A stretch of DNA of 64,000 nt from Acinetobacter sp. SAAs474 (GTDB taxonomy: Bacteria; Pseudomonadota; Gammaproteobacteria; Pseudomonadales; Moraxellaceae): positions 682,001-746,000 of the forward strand of contig NZ_CP127915.1 of the NCBI RefSeq assembly GCF_032823475.1. The letters are read 5' to 3'. The translations under genes were made by a program, and so were the position numbers. Positions 39,555 through 51,933 of the stretch are shown piece after piece. Position 1 is the first letter of the stretch; the number at the start of each line of letters is the position of its first letter. A model generated the notes under the pieces. That model was not told the DNA's origin, ran no database searches, and worked only from the letters and a program-made list of their open reading frames with translations.

Positions 39555-41492
39555 ATGATTCAGCTCGATCAAGTTTCTTTACGCCGTGGTGGTCGTGTTT
39601 TATTTCAAAAAGCATCTATGCAAATTCATCCTGGTTGGAAAGTTGGTCTAACTGGTGTTAATGGTGCAGGTAAATCAACCTTATTTGCCGCTTTACTTGG
39701 TGCTTTAACGCCAGACGAAGGCTATTTACATCGCCCTCAAGTCTGGACTATTGCCCATATGGCACAAGAAATAGAAGCATTAAACATGTCTGCTCTAGAT
39801 TTTGTGCTATCTGGTGATGAGGAATATTGGGCAATTCAGGCACAACTCAATCATGCTGATCAGCTGAGTGATGATCAATTGGCACAGTTACATGGTCGTT
39901 TTGATGAAATTCATGGATATACCGCACCATCTAAAGCAGCACAACTGATGGCAGGTTTAGGCTTTATGGAGCATCAAAATCAACACGCGGTATCCAGTTT
40001 CTCTGGTGGATGGCGCATGCGCTTAAATCTAGCACGAACGCTCATGAGCCGTTCAGATTTATTACTACTTGATGAGCCTACCAACCATTTAGACTTAGAT
40101 GCAATTCTATGGCTAGAGGACTGGTTAAAAGCCTATTCTGGAACATTGATTTTGATTTCGCATGATCGTGATTTTCTAGATGCAATTACTGATCATATTT
40201 TACATATTGAAAATCAAGAGTTAACGCTCTATACAGGTCATTATTCAACTTTTGAAACGACACGTAGTGAACGTTTGGCACAGCAACAACAGGCGTATGA
40301 AAAACAACAAGAAACACGTGCACATTTACAAAAATTTATTGATCGCTTTAAAGCCAAAGCCACTAAGGCTCGCCAAGCTCAAAGCCGTATTAAAATGTTG
40401 GAGCGTATGCAAGATCTTGCACCTGCACATGTAGACACGCCCTTTACCTTTAGTTTTCGTGAACCTTCTAAAATGAGTTCACCATTATTAAGTTTAGAAA
40501 ATGCAACGATTGGTTATCCTCAGAAAGTTATTGCACATCAAGTCAATTTACAAATTACCCCCAATACACGTATTGGTTTATTAGGAATGAATGGTGCGGG
40601 TAAATCCACACTCATTAAAAGTCTTGTTGGCGATTTAGACTTACTGGGAGGGCAAAGAAACGCCTCTGAATTACTGAATATTGGTTATTTTGCTCAGCAT
40701 CAAATGGATGCACTCGATAATCAAGCCAGTCCAATGTTACAACTCTCTCGAATTGCTGATCGCAAAATTAGCGAAGCGACATTACGTTCATTTTTAGGTA
40801 GTTTTGGCTTTAATGGCGAACGTATGGATACACCATGTGATCGTTTTTCAGGTGGAGAGCGTGCTCGTTTGGCATTGGCATTAATTGTTTGGCAGCGCCC
40901 AAATGTACTGATTCTGGATGAACCCACCAACCATTTAGATTTAGATATGCGCCATGCATTAACCATGGCATTAACAGATTATCAAGGTGCTGTAGTACTG
41001 GTATCACATGAGCGTCAACTGATTGCGAGTGTTTGTGATGAACTATTTCTCGTACATGGTGGTCAATGCCAAGAGTTTGAAGGGGATTTAGTTGACTATG
41101 CACAGTGGTTACGTCAAGCACGTCTAGAAATGATTAGACAAGGTGGATTAAATGAAACATTACCAACAGATCTTCCTACTGAAAAAATCGCAACTGTAAA
41201 AATAGATAAAGATGCTCAACGTAAACAAGCAGCACAGCGACGAGAACAAACACGTCCTATTCGTAAGCATATTGAAAAATGTGAAACACAAATGAATAAA
41301 TTACAGTCTAGATTGGCTGAAATTGATTTATTATTGGCAGATACAGCCTTATATGATGCCAATAACAAAGATGCTTTACTCAAACTGATGAGTGAACAAA
41401 CAGAATGTAAAACTGCATTGGCAGATGTGGAAGAAAAAATGCTAGAACTGATGATGGAGCTTGAGCTTTTAGAAGCGTCTTTTGATGCCTAA
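39555..41492 (+). CDS. YheS-type ABC-F ATPase
   Basis: 645 residues: two ABC domains without membrane helices. Walker A motifs GVNGAGKST (~residue 36) and GMNGAGKST (~348), signatures SFSGGWRMRLNLA and RFSGGERARLALA, Walker B LLLLDEPTNHLDLD and VLILDEPTNHLDLD, a charged linker between them and a coiled C-terminal tail. Length and sequence fit YheS, a ribosome-associated ABC-F factor that relieves stalling; not an obvious antibiotic-resistance ABC-F. Monocistronic. Confidence 0.9.
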   Translation: MIQLDQVSLRRGGRVLFQKASMQIHPGWKVGLTGVNGAGKSTLFAALLGALTPDEGYLHRPQVWTIAHMAQEIEALNMSALDFVLSGDEEYWAIQAQLNHADQLSDDQLAQLHGRFDEIHGYTAPSKAAQLMAGLGFMEHQNQHAVSSFSGGWRMRLNLARTLMSRSDLLLLDEPTNHLDLDAILWLEDWLKAYSGTLILISHDRDFLDAITDHILHIENQELTLYTGHYSTFETTRSERLAQQQQAYEKQQETRAHLQKFIDRFKAKATKARQAQSRIKMLERMQDLAPAHVDTPFTFSFREPSKMSSPLLSLENATIGYPQKVIAHQVNLQITPNTRIGLLGMNGAGKSTLIKSLVGDLDLLGGQRNASELLNIGYFAQHQMDALDNQASPMLQLSRIADRKISEATLRSFLGSFGFNGERMDTPCDRFSGGERARLALALIVWQRPNVLILDEPTNHLDLDMRHALTMALTDYQGAVVLVSHERQLIASVCDELFLVHGGQCQEFEGDLVDYAQWLRQARLEMIRQGGLNETLPTDLPTEKIATVKIDKDAQRKQAAQRREQTRPIRKHIEKCETQMNKLQSRLAEIDLLLADTALYDANNKDALLKLMSEQTECKTALADVEEKMLELMMELELLEASFDA

Positions 41493-41514
41493 GTCATAGA
41501 CAATACTGTTCCAA

Positions 41515-41541
41515 ATGGTGGTCATGCTGTATGACCACCAT
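41515..41541. terminator. Bidirectional terminator behind the ABC-F gene
   Basis: ATGGTGGTCAT and ATGACCACCAT (11-bp perfect arms) around GCTGT, between convergent genes. Confidence 0.75.
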
Positions 41542-41585
41542 CTCTCTATTGACTGACGATCGAATACCCTCAATATTGAAGTGCT

Positions 41586-41954
41586 TCATTTCAACAGATC
41601 ACTGTCTGACGGCTTTAAAAAACGAAGTTCTGATATTTTCCATCCTTGTTCATATAACCAAGATTCTCGAATTAAGCGCGCCCCTTCTTTTAAGCCAACT
41701 AAAATATGGCATAGGGTTCCATCTCGATTAAAATTAAACTCTTCAAACATAATATCTGGATTACGTGGTTTCCAAACACCATTTTGTACGGCATGGGCAA
41801 TACGATCATATCGGGTATAGTTGGCTTCAACCCGACCCTCTTGTTCATAAATTACTTTAAAGCTACGATGTTCATAGTGTGCCAGAACCTCATAATTACC
41901 AGTAAAAAATGCATTTTCCCAAATATCTCGACTTTGTTGTAATTCTAGTTCCAC
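41586..41954 (-). CDS. Small NTF2/SnoaL-like fold protein, unknown function
   Basis: 122 residues. The layout (ENAFFTGNYEVLAHYEHRSFKV, then alternating strands ending in LIRESWLYEQGWKISELRF) is that of the NTF2-like superfamily often annotated DUF4440/SnoaL-like. No catalytic set recognised. Cytoplasmic. It lies alone between two terminator hairpins. Confidence 0.65.
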   Translation of the reverse strand: MELELQQSRDIWENAFFTGNYEVLAHYEHRSFKVIYEQEGRVEANYTRYDRIAHAVQNGVWKPRNPDIMFEEFNFNRDGTLCHILVGLKEGARLIRESWLYEQGWKISELRFLKPSDSDLLK

Positions 41955-42323
41955 GATATATACCCAGCATATAATGATATTACTTGATCATTATCATAGG
42001 TAATAAATAAGTCAATTTTATAAAAGTATCTGAAGTGAAATTTTAAACTTTAAAAATCAGCATAATATTACAAACTATCAATCTTTTAATATTAGAAAAT
42101 TAAACTTTAATGATCAATATAGAACAAAATAAAGTGATATCACGCTATGTTGTTTATCTATTATCGCGATATTGATACAAAAAACCTGAGCTTTAAAGTA
42201 AATGATATTCCAATATCATTTTATCTTTAACACTCAGGTTTTTATAGGATTTATACTGTAAGATTACCTTAAAGTACGAGCAATCATCAGCCATGATAAT
42301 ATCATACTGATTAATATCTCACA
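41955..42323. other. Non-coding gap holding the gyrB terminator
   Basis: AT-rich, no ORF. A long compound hairpin at 42179-42243 is described separately. Confidence 0.6.
42179..42243. terminator. Long compound terminator hairpin downstream of gyrB
   Basis: Outer stem AAAAACCTGAG/CTCAGGTTTTT, middle CTTTAAAG/TTAAAG, inner AAATGATATT/AATATCATTT with a CC apex: an almost continuous 30-bp stem with T runs at both sides. Confidence 0.8.
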
Positions 42324-44801
<2,478 letters not shown>

Positions 44802-44835
44802 CTAGTGAAAAATAGGTCTATCCAAAGATGGTAAA

Positions 44836-45918
44836 TCATTGTGTAACAGCTCGAACCTCGCCGTTTTCAACATTGAATAATTGATATGGAATAGATAAAT
44901 CATATAAGTGATTTTTGACTGATTCATACTCTAAAGTGGTAATAAAAACTTGACTACCAAGTTGGCTCAATCGCTCAATTAAACGTTGTTGTGCGGTTAA
45001 ATCTAATTCTGCCGTCAGATCATCTAATAATACCACAGTTTCCTTATTACAAGAATGCAGCATTGCAATCTGTGATAGCTTTAATGCCATGATCAAGAGT
45101 TTCTTCTGGCCTCTTGATAGAACAACACTCGCATCACCCATTGATGTTTTTAGACGAAGGTCAGCGCGATGTGGACCATATTCAGTATAGCCACGTTCTA
45201 AATCTTTTTGATGATAATGACTCAGATCATTAAACAAGCTCTGCTCACGATGGAAACCCGGATAATATTCCATTTGAATATCTAAATGAGGGAGTAACTG
45301 TTTTAAATCTTGTTGTAAATAAGTTTGCCAGCGTTCAACCGCCATTGATCTTAAAGCATGTAAAAGATCACCATAGTCACTTAATGTTTTATTCCATGGC
45401 TCTAAATCAGATAAAGACAGATAACGATTGGACTTTAATAAACGATTACGTTGTTGCAAAGCACGTGTATAACATTGCCATGTATGATAAAACTCATGTT
45501 CCACGTGAAACATAAGCCAATCTAATAGTTGACGTCTGGCTTTAGCACCATGATCGATAATTTCGGTGCTCTGTGGTTCAATATACTGTACCGGTAAAAT
45601 TTTAGCCAATTGACCTTGTGTCGCAATGGAGTCACCATTGACTCTAATGACCTGCTCACCAGAGCTAAACTTCTGTACCCCCACCTTATCTTGCATTGAT
45701 TGAGCAAAAATCAATGCATCAGCGCAATGAAGCTGGATATAATGTTTAGGTATATGGGTTCTAAATGAACGTCCCGTAGCTAACAAATGAATAGCCTCTA
45801 AAATAGAGGTTTTTCCTGAACCATTTTCACCATAAAAAAGATTAAACGGCTGCAATCCATGGAGAGCAACCGTATTTAAGTTACGAACACGCTCGATATG
45901 TAAACGCGTAATATGCAT
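44836..45918 (-). CDS. recF: RecF, recombination mediator
   Basis: 360 residues. Walker [20 protein letters not shown] at residue ~30, SMC-type signature [16 protein letters not shown] and Walker [13 protein letters not shown]. It loads RecA at gapped DNA with RecOR. A parS-like sequence lies inside the gene (45497-45512). 19 bp after dnaN. Confidence 0.97.
   Translation of the reverse strand: MHITRLHIERVRNLNTVALHGLQPFNLFYGENGSGKTSILEAIHLLATGRSFRTHIPKHYIQLHCADALIFAQSMQDKVGVQKFSSGEQVIRVNGDSIATQGQLAKILPVQYIEPQSTEIIDHGAKARRQLLDWLMFHVEHEFYHTWQCYTRALQQRNRLLKSNRYLSLSDLEPWNKTLSDYGDLLHALRSMAVERWQTYLQQDLKQLLPHLDIQMEYYPGFHREQSLFNDLSHYHQKDLERGYTEYGPHRADLRLKTSMGDASVVLSRGQKKLLIMALKLSQIAMLHSCNKETVVLLDDLTAELDLTAQQRLIERLSQLGSQVFITTLEYESVKNHLYDLSIPYQLFNVENGEVRAVTQ
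45497..45512. promoter_or_regulatory. parS-like centromere site 2 (inside recF)
   Basis: TGTTCCACGTGAAACA, about 3.2 kb from the origin. One base away from a perfect 16-bp palindrome; its core is the reverse complement of the cores at 19659 and 58536. Confidence 0.85.
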
Positions 45919-45936
45919 AATAAATTGTATTGTTAA

Positions 45937-47085
45937 TTAAACACGCATTGGCATAACGACATAAGTTTGGTCAACATGTTGTGGATCTTGTACTAAAACC
46001 GATTGATTCGCTTCAGTCATTGTCATTAACACATCGTCACCATCTAATACATTTAAAACATCTAACAAATATTGAGCATTAAAAGACATTTCTAGCGGTG
46101 CATCACTATATTGGATCGCTAAATCTTCAATTGCCTCATCCTGTTCTGGATTATTAGCACGTAACTGTAATGAATCAGCATTAAAATTCAAAAATACACC
46201 ACGTAATTTTTCATTACTTAAAATAGCAACACGTTGTAAGGATTGTTTAAAGACATCATGAGCAATCATTACATTTTTATTACCACCACGTGGAATTACC
46301 CGACGATAGTCTGGAAATTTACCATCAATTAATTTAGTGGTAAAACGAACGGTAATATCACTTTGTTCTTTATCGCGGTTTGCAATAACAATGGTGACAT
46401 TTAATAATTCACGACCAATTAATAATGCCAATTGCTCATCTTCAACACTTAACAAGCGTTGTAATTCACCTACAGCTTTACGCGGTACAATTGCTTGTAC
46501 TAACTGCGTTGCATTAGATGATGAAGTCGTTTCACACATTGCCAATCGATGTCCATCTGTCGTGACAGCACGTAATTGGTTCTGATCAATTTCTAATAAG
46601 GTACCTGTTAAATAAAAACGTACATCTTGAACAGCCATTGCAAATGATGTTTTTTCAAATAAACGCTTTAATTCTCGTTGTGTGACATTAATATGTGTAC
46701 CTTGACTATTTTCAGTTGCTAATAATGGATAGTCTTCTGCTGGTAAAATTCCTAAGACAAAACGACTGTTACCCGATTTTAAAATACAACGTTGATCTTC
46801 GCTAATATGCAAATCAATTAATGCTGTAGAGGGTAAAGATTTACAAATATCCATCAGTTTACGTGCTGGCACAGTGGTTTCACCAGCCTGTATGCAAGCC
46901 CCATCTGCTAACGTAGTACTGGCAACTAATTCAACCTCTAAATCCGAACCGGTAATGGTTAAAGTATCAGAATTAACTTGAATTTTGACATTAGAAAGAA
47001 TATTCAAAGTATGGCGACGTTCTACCGCTCCTACAACATGTGACAAAACATTAAGTAAGCTTTCTTTCGCGATTTTTAAACGCAC
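45937..47085 (-). CDS. dnaN: DNA polymerase III beta subunit (sliding clamp)
   Basis: 382 residues from GTG 47085 (MRLKIAKESLLNVLSHVVG), slightly longer than E. coli (366). Three clamp repeats are visible; the C-terminal motif ends YVVMPMRV, as usual (MPMRL). The GTG start is chosen because the family begins there and GAGG lies eight bases upstream; the frame extends to 47106. Confidence 0.97.
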   Translation of the reverse strand: MRLKIAKESLLNVLSHVVGAVERRHTLNILSNVKIQVNSDTLTITGSDLEVELVASTTLADGACIQAGETTVPARKLMDICKSLPSTALIDLHISEDQRCILKSGNSRFVLGILPAEDYPLLATENSQGTHINVTQRELKRLFEKTSFAMAVQDVRFYLTGTLLEIDQNQLRAVTTDGHRLAMCETTSSSNATQLVQAIVPRKAVGELQRLLSVEDEQLALLIGRELLNVTIVIANRDKEQSDITVRFTTKLIDGKFPDYRRVIPRGGNKNVMIAHDVFKQSLQRVAILSNEKLRGVFLNFNADSLQLRANNPEQDEAIEDLAIQYSDAPLEMSFNAQYLLDVLNVLDGDDVLMTMTEANQSVLVQDPQHVDQTYVVMPMRV

Positions 47086-47189
47086 GGGGCATCCCTCTAA
47101 TAACAACTGAAGATAATAAAATATTTTTTAGCACTGTACTATGCGGCAGAATATGGTGTATTGCAAGAATATAATTTGATCAATAGCAG

Positions 47190-48569
47190 TCAACTTTGCA
47201 ACAAGCGTTGTAAGTTTTTATAGTCTTCATTAAAGATAGGATCTTGGTCACGCAAACTCAGCACTTTTTCACAAGCATGCATTACGGTACTATGATCACG
47301 ACCACCAAAAGCCATCCCTATTTCAGGAAAACTATCTCCTGTTAATTCACGTGCTAATCCCATCGCAAGTTGACGAGGACGTGCATAAATTCGAGTCCGT
47401 TTAGGACCAATCAATTCTTTTAATGGAATTCTAAAATATTCACTCACGACACGCTGAATATTTTCCGTACTAATGGTTCTTGCACGGATTGCCAATACAT
47501 CTTTTAGTGATTCACGCACCACATCTAGATCAATTGCAGTACCTTTAAAACGAGATATTGCAACAACTTTATTTAAAGCACCTTCTAATTCACGTACATT
47601 GGCAACGACTTGTTGCGCAATAAATAGGGCACAGTTCCGAGGTAAATCAACACCACTGCTTTCTGCTTTTTTGAGTAAAATTTCAATGCGAGTTTCAATA
47701 TCAGGCGGTTCAACCCCAACAGATAATCCCCAGGAAAAACGCGATACTAAACGCGGATCCAATTCGGTCAACTCTTTTGGATAGCGATCAGAGGTTAAAA
47801 TAATTTGCTTGGACTCATCCAATAAAGCATTAAACGTATAAAAAAATTCGACTAAGCTTGCTTCTTTACCTGCCAGTAAATGAATATCGTCAACCAGTAA
47901 TAAATCTAAAGAACGACAATTTTTTTTAAACTCTTCAACTTTACCCTGTTGTAATGAACTTACAAAATCTTGTACAAAACTTTCAGCAGTCATATACATG
48001 ACTCGAGCATTAGGTTTTGCTTGTAATAAAGCGTTTCCTACTGCCTGCATTAAATGTGTTTTCCCCAATCCCGTTGGGCCATATAGAAATAATGGATTAT
48101 GTTGTGAGGCACCTAACTGTGTTAATACTTTACGGCAGGTCTCTGCTGCCATTTGATTCGAACGACCTTCAACAAATAAAGAAAATGTAAATAATGGATT
48201 TAGTTGACGTTTACGATGATTTTTTGGTAAGGATTCTTCTTTTTTGGCTTTTACAATAGGAGCGGAAACTGGCATCGATTCTAATGCAGAAGTCGTCGTA
48301 GCAGGCTGTTCATCTGCAGATAAAATTGCACCTGGACGTGAATCAACTAAAATTTCAACTTTACGAATCTGCCCTTCAGAGAGTTGTTCAACTAAAATTG
48401 AAATCAATTCTAAATGATGTTCTTGAATATAACGTGTCCAATAAGGATTGGGGGCGTATAAACGCAATGTATCTTGAGTTTCCTCTGCCAGCAATGGACG
48501 AATCCACATTGTAAAGACATTGCCAGATAACTCTTGTCGTAAACGAGTCAAGCACTCTGTCCAAAGCAT
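47190..48569 (-). CDS. dnaA: DnaA, replication initiator
   Basis: 459 residues. Domain I (1-~80), linker, AAA+ domain with Walker A GPTGLGKTHLMQAVGNAL, Walker B LLLVDDIHLLAGK and the arginine finger region DPRLVSRF, and domain IV with the DnaA-box-binding signature GRDHSTVMHACEKV near residue 425. First gene of the leftward replication operon; DnaA boxes in its upstream DNA suggest autoregulation. Confidence 0.98.
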   Translation of the reverse strand: MLWTECLTRLRQELSGNVFTMWIRPLLAEETQDTLRLYAPNPYWTRYIQEHHLELISILVEQLSEGQIRKVEILVDSRPGAILSADEQPATTTSALESMPVSAPIVKAKKEESLPKNHRKRQLNPLFTFSLFVEGRSNQMAAETCRKVLTQLGASQHNPLFLYGPTGLGKTHLMQAVGNALLQAKPNARVMYMTAESFVQDFVSSLQQGKVEEFKKNCRSLDLLLVDDIHLLAGKEASLVEFFYTFNALLDESKQIILTSDRYPKELTELDPRLVSRFSWGLSVGVEPPDIETRIEILLKKAESSGVDLPRNCALFIAQQVVANVRELEGALNKVVAISRFKGTAIDLDVVRESLKDVLAIRARTISTENIQRVVSEYFRIPLKELIGPKRTRIYARPRQLAMGLARELTGDSFPEIGMAFGGRDHSTVMHACEKVLSLRDQDPIFNEDYKNLQRLLQS

Positions 48570-49190
48570 GTGAATCCCCTATTCATTTATTGGTAAAGCA
48601 GAAAATAATGGTTGATCGCTAAAGCGGGTCGCCATTCTAGCGAAGTTATCCACATCTGTCATGATAAATTCATTCCAGCACTAAAATATTTATCAGCGAA
48701 TTTAAATTTAAATCAGCATGTGGATAAGTTTATCCGCATGCTGTGGATAAAATATATCACAAACTTATCCACAAAGTATTAAAATTATAGAAACATAGTT
48801 ATCAACATGATATATTATTGATATTAAAAAATAAAACCTTGTTTTCCACAGATAAATGCCTTACTAATAATAATAAATTTGAATTTTAAAATTTAAATTT
48901 ATTTATAAGCAACCTCAATTTTGTGGATAAGTTTAAATTCAAATTGAATTTTAAAATTAACAACGCGTTTTAATCATGATCAGTTAAAAATGTTTATAAG
49001 GCTGTTGATATCTTATATATTTATATCTAATTCAATTAATTAGATTGTGAATACTTTATTTTAATCAAATCAAGTGCTATTCAACAAGTTTTATTTTATT
49101 TGGTAATAAATCTTGTTTTTGATTGACAGCTCAAGCAATGAACACTAAAATCGCGGACCTTTATAGAAAGATCATTTTTGGAGTTTCGAT
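48570..49190. other. Putative chromosomal replication origin (oriC) between dnaA and rpmH
   Basis: 621 bp, no ORF. Perfect DnaA boxes: TTATCCACA at 48646 and 48765 (plus) and TGTGGATAA at 48719, 48742 and 48922 (minus). One-mismatch forms: TTATCCGCA 48730, TTATCAACA 48799, TTTTCCACA 48842. The stretch 48775-49130 is extremely A+T-rich with runs of ATTTAAAT/TTTATATTT, fitting the unwinding element. Gene orientation switches here (dnaA operon left, rpmH operon right). Contains the dnaA and rpmH promoters as well. Confidence 0.88.
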
Positions 49191-49325
49191 ATGAAACGTA
49201 CATTTCAACCATCTGAATTAAAGCGTAAGCGTGTTCATGGTTTCCGTGCTCGTATGGCTACTAAAGCTGGTCGTCAAGTATTAGCTCGTCGTCGTGCAAA
49301 AGGTCGTCACAGCTTGACTGTTTAA
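49191..49325 (+). CDS. rpmH: Ribosomal protein L34
   Basis: 44 residues: [20 protein letters not shown] start, arginine- and lysine-rich throughout, ending GRHSLTV. Length and sequence are those of bacterial L34. GGAG seven bases upstream. First gene of the rightward origin operon, 27 bp before rnpA. Confidence 0.98.
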
Positions 49326-49352
49326 TTGGCTTAAGCAAAGATCTTGGGTGTT

Positions 49353-49745
49353 ATGACAACACTTTATGGCTTCAGCACAGAGGTAAGATTACGCTGTGCT
49401 TCCGACTATAAAAGTGTGTTCGATGGTGCGCTTTTTAAAGTGCATCAGCCCCATTTTTTATTGTTAGCAACGATTGCCAAACAGCCAAATAGCCGTTTGG
49501 GACTTGTTGTTGCTAAGAAAAAAGTGCGCCGTGCGCATGAACGCAATAGAGTAAAACGACTTGCTCGTGAGAGTTTCCGCTTGCATCAACAGCAATTAAA
49601 ACAATTAGATATTGTTGTTATGCCTAAAATAGGTATAGATACAATTCCTAATGCTGAATTGCATCAGCAATTACAATTTGCTTGGCAAAAACTTCAACGC
49701 CTTGCTAAAAAGCATTCAAAAATAGTTCCCTCCCCACAAAAGTAG
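49353..49745 (+). CDS. rnpA: RNase P protein component
   Basis: 130 residues. The RNR signature is [24 protein letters not shown] (quoted in parts: [15 protein letters not shown]) near residue 65. Basic protein that helps the RNase P RNA process tRNA 5' ends. ATG 49353 preferred to TTG 49344. Order rpmH-rnpA-yidD-yidC-mnmE is canonical. Confidence 0.96.
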   Translation: MTTLYGFSTEVRLRCASDYKSVFDGALFKVHQPHFLLLATIAKQPNSRLGLVVAKKKVRRAHERNRVKRLARESFRLHQQQLKQLDIVVMPKIGIDTIPNAELHQQLQFAWQKLQRLAKKHSKIVPSPQK

Positions 49746-49754
49746 AGATGGCCA

Positions 49755-50075
49755 ATGGTACGATTACTGCATTGGTTGATTCGATTTTATCAGATTGCAA
49801 TTAGTCCATTATTAGGACCTCGCTGTCGTTATATACCTACTTGTTCTCAATACGCTTTAGAAGCAGTTCATCAACAGGGTGCTGTTAAAGGTGTGTGGTT
49901 GGCAACTAAACGTGTTTGCCGTTGTCATCCGTGGGGCGGTTCTGGATATGATCCGGTACCACCTAAAGCAACTCGTTTTATTTCATTTCATGAAATAGAT
50001 TCTCAAAAGCTTCACATTACTGTACCCTTTCGTGATCGTTTCATGAACCAAAATCACTCTAACCACTTGGGGTAA
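49755..50075 (+). CDS. yidD: YidD, membrane insertion efficiency factor
   Basis: 106 residues. Family motif [17 protein letters not shown] and [12 protein letters not shown], with an amphipathic N-terminal helix ([16 protein letters not shown]). It assists YidC at the inner membrane. Ten bp after rnpA, five bp before yidC. Confidence 0.95.
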   Translation: MVRLLHWLIRFYQIAISPLLGPRCRYIPTCSQYALEAVHQQGAVKGVWLATKRVCRCHPWGGSGYDPVPPKATRFISFHEIDSQKLHITVPFRDRFMNQNHSNHLG

Positions 50076-50080
50076 TAGAT

Positions 50081-51841
50081 ATGCAACAATGGGCCAGGAT
50101 TGCAATTCTCGGAGCCATGTTTGTTGTCGCATACTTGCTCATTTTGGCTTGGCAGCAAGATTACGGAAATGCAAAACCACAACCACAGCAAACTGCAAAG
50201 GTTGTTACGCAAGAAGTATCTGCTGATTTACCAAATGGCCAAACTGCCACGGCATCTACAGATGTGCCACAAGCAAATACAGCGACTTCGCAACAAGCTA
50301 CAGATGCAACAGCACCTTTAAGTCAACAGCTTATTTCAGTACAAACTGACCTTTATCATCTTTGGATTAATCCTAAAGGTGGTGATATTGTTCGTGTTGA
50401 ATTACTCAATCATGATGAAAATAAAGACACGAATAAGCCTTTTGTATTACTGGAAAGTGATCCAAAACGGACTTATGTTTCTCAATCGGGTCTGATTGGT
50501 CCGAATGGTCCAGACAGTAGTCGTAATGGTCGTCCTGTTTATGAGTTTGAAAAAGCGCAATATACTTTAGCAACAGATGCTAAATCTTCTAAACAAGAAG
50601 ATGGTAAGACGCTAAAAGTTTTAACTGTACCTATGGTGTATAAAACAACAGACGGTATTGAAATCATTAAAACTTTCACCTTTACACAAGGCGATTATCC
50701 AATTGTCGTGACACATAAAGTTGTCAACCGCAGTGCGAACAATTGGCAAGGCCAAATGTTTGGACAAATCAAACGTGATAGTTCTGAAGATCCAGGCAAA
50801 TCAGATCAAGGTATTTTTACTTTAGGTACTTATCTGGGTGGGGCTTGGGGAGATCCTGAAGATCCGTACAATAAAATTAAATTTGCTAACTTTAATGATG
50901 AAAAATTAAATGTTGAAGCAAAAGGTGGTTGGGTTGCTATTGTTCAACACTATTTTGTGAGTGCATGGGTTCCTGGACAACTGAAGCTTACACAAGGTGC
51001 AGGTCAAGAATATCAAGCACACTTGGAAACACGTGCTGCAAGCAATGATATGAATATCATTGGTTTTACCTCTCCAATCATTAACGTTCCAGCGGGTACC
51101 GTGGCTGAAGTTGATGCAACTTTCTATGCTGGTCCAAAAATTCAATCTGAACTCAAAGATTTGGCTGTAGGTTTAAACCAAACTGTCGATTATGGTTGGT
51201 TATGGCCAATTGCTAAATTATTGTTTTTAGGTTTGCAATTTTTCCATGGTATTGTTGGAAACTGGGGCTGGTCAATTATTTTATTGACTGTTTTGGTAAA
51301 ATTAATTCTTTGGCCATTATCTGCGAAAAGCTATCGCTCAATGGCAAAAATGCGTGTCATTGCACCAGAAATGCAACGTATGAAAGAAGAGTTTGGCGAA
51401 GACCGGATGCGTTTCTCTCAAGAAATGATGGCACTTTATAAGCGAGAGCAAGTCAATCCATTGTCAGGATGTTTGCCATTATTGCTACAGATGCCAATCT
51501 TTCTTGCATTGTATTGGGTGTTGATGGAGTCAGTTGAATTACGTCATGCACCATGGATTTTATGGATTCAAGATTTATCTGCAATGGACCCATGGTTTAT
51601 TTTGCCATTAATTATGGGCGCGACCATGTATATTCAGCAAATGCTTAATCCTCAACCTGCTGATCCAATGCAGGCTAAAGTATTCCGCATTATGCCAATT
51701 ATCTTTACAGTATTTATGTTGTTCTTCCCAGCAGGCCTTGTGTTGTACTGGATTGTCAACAACAGTATCACGATTATTCAACAGTCTTTAATTAATAAGA
51801 GTGTTGAAAAGCAGCGTGCAAAAACTGATACAGCGAATTAA
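50081..51841 (+). CDS. yidC: YidC, membrane protein insertase
   Basis: 586 residues. N-terminal helix (6-24), a long Gln/Thr/Ala-rich linker, the large periplasmic beta domain (~75-350) and five C-terminal helices (~365-570) including GNWGWSIILLTVLVKLILWP and NPLSGCLPLLLQMPIFLALY. Inserts and folds inner-membrane proteins with or without SecYEG. Confidence 0.97.
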   Translation: MQQWARIAILGAMFVVAYLLILAWQQDYGNAKPQPQQTAKVVTQEVSADLPNGQTATASTDVPQANTATSQQATDATAPLSQQLISVQTDLYHLWINPKGGDIVRVELLNHDENKDTNKPFVLLESDPKRTYVSQSGLIGPNGPDSSRNGRPVYEFEKAQYTLATDAKSSKQEDGKTLKVLTVPMVYKTTDGIEIIKTFTFTQGDYPIVVTHKVVNRSANNWQGQMFGQIKRDSSEDPGKSDQGIFTLGTYLGGAWGDPEDPYNKIKFANFNDEKLNVEAKGGWVAIVQHYFVSAWVPGQLKLTQGAGQEYQAHLETRAASNDMNIIGFTSPIINVPAGTVAEVDATFYAGPKIQSELKDLAVGLNQTVDYGWLWPIAKLLFLGLQFFHGIVGNWGWSIILLTVLVKLILWPLSAKSYRSMAKMRVIAPEMQRMKEEFGEDRMRFSQEMMALYKREQVNPLSGCLPLLLQMPIFLALYWVLMESVELRHAPWILWIQDLSAMDPWFILPLIMGATMYIQQMLNPQPADPMQAKVFRIMPIIFTVFMLFFPAGLVLYWIVNNSITIIQQSLINKSVEKQRAKTDTAN

Positions 51842-51863
51842 GTCATACTGAATAGCTGAATAA

Positions 51864-51894
51864 ATCCGCTTAAGATGGTAATCTTAGGCGGATT
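51864..51894 (+). terminator. Hairpin between yidC and mnmE
   Basis: ATCCGCTTAAGAT/ATCTTAGGCGGAT stem (one mismatch) with loop GGTA, followed by seven T residues. mnmE therefore probably has its own promoter or depends on read-through. Confidence 0.88.
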
Positions 51895-51933
51895 TTTTTG
51901 TGTATATTTTTAAGAAAGCTGTAGGTGAATGTT

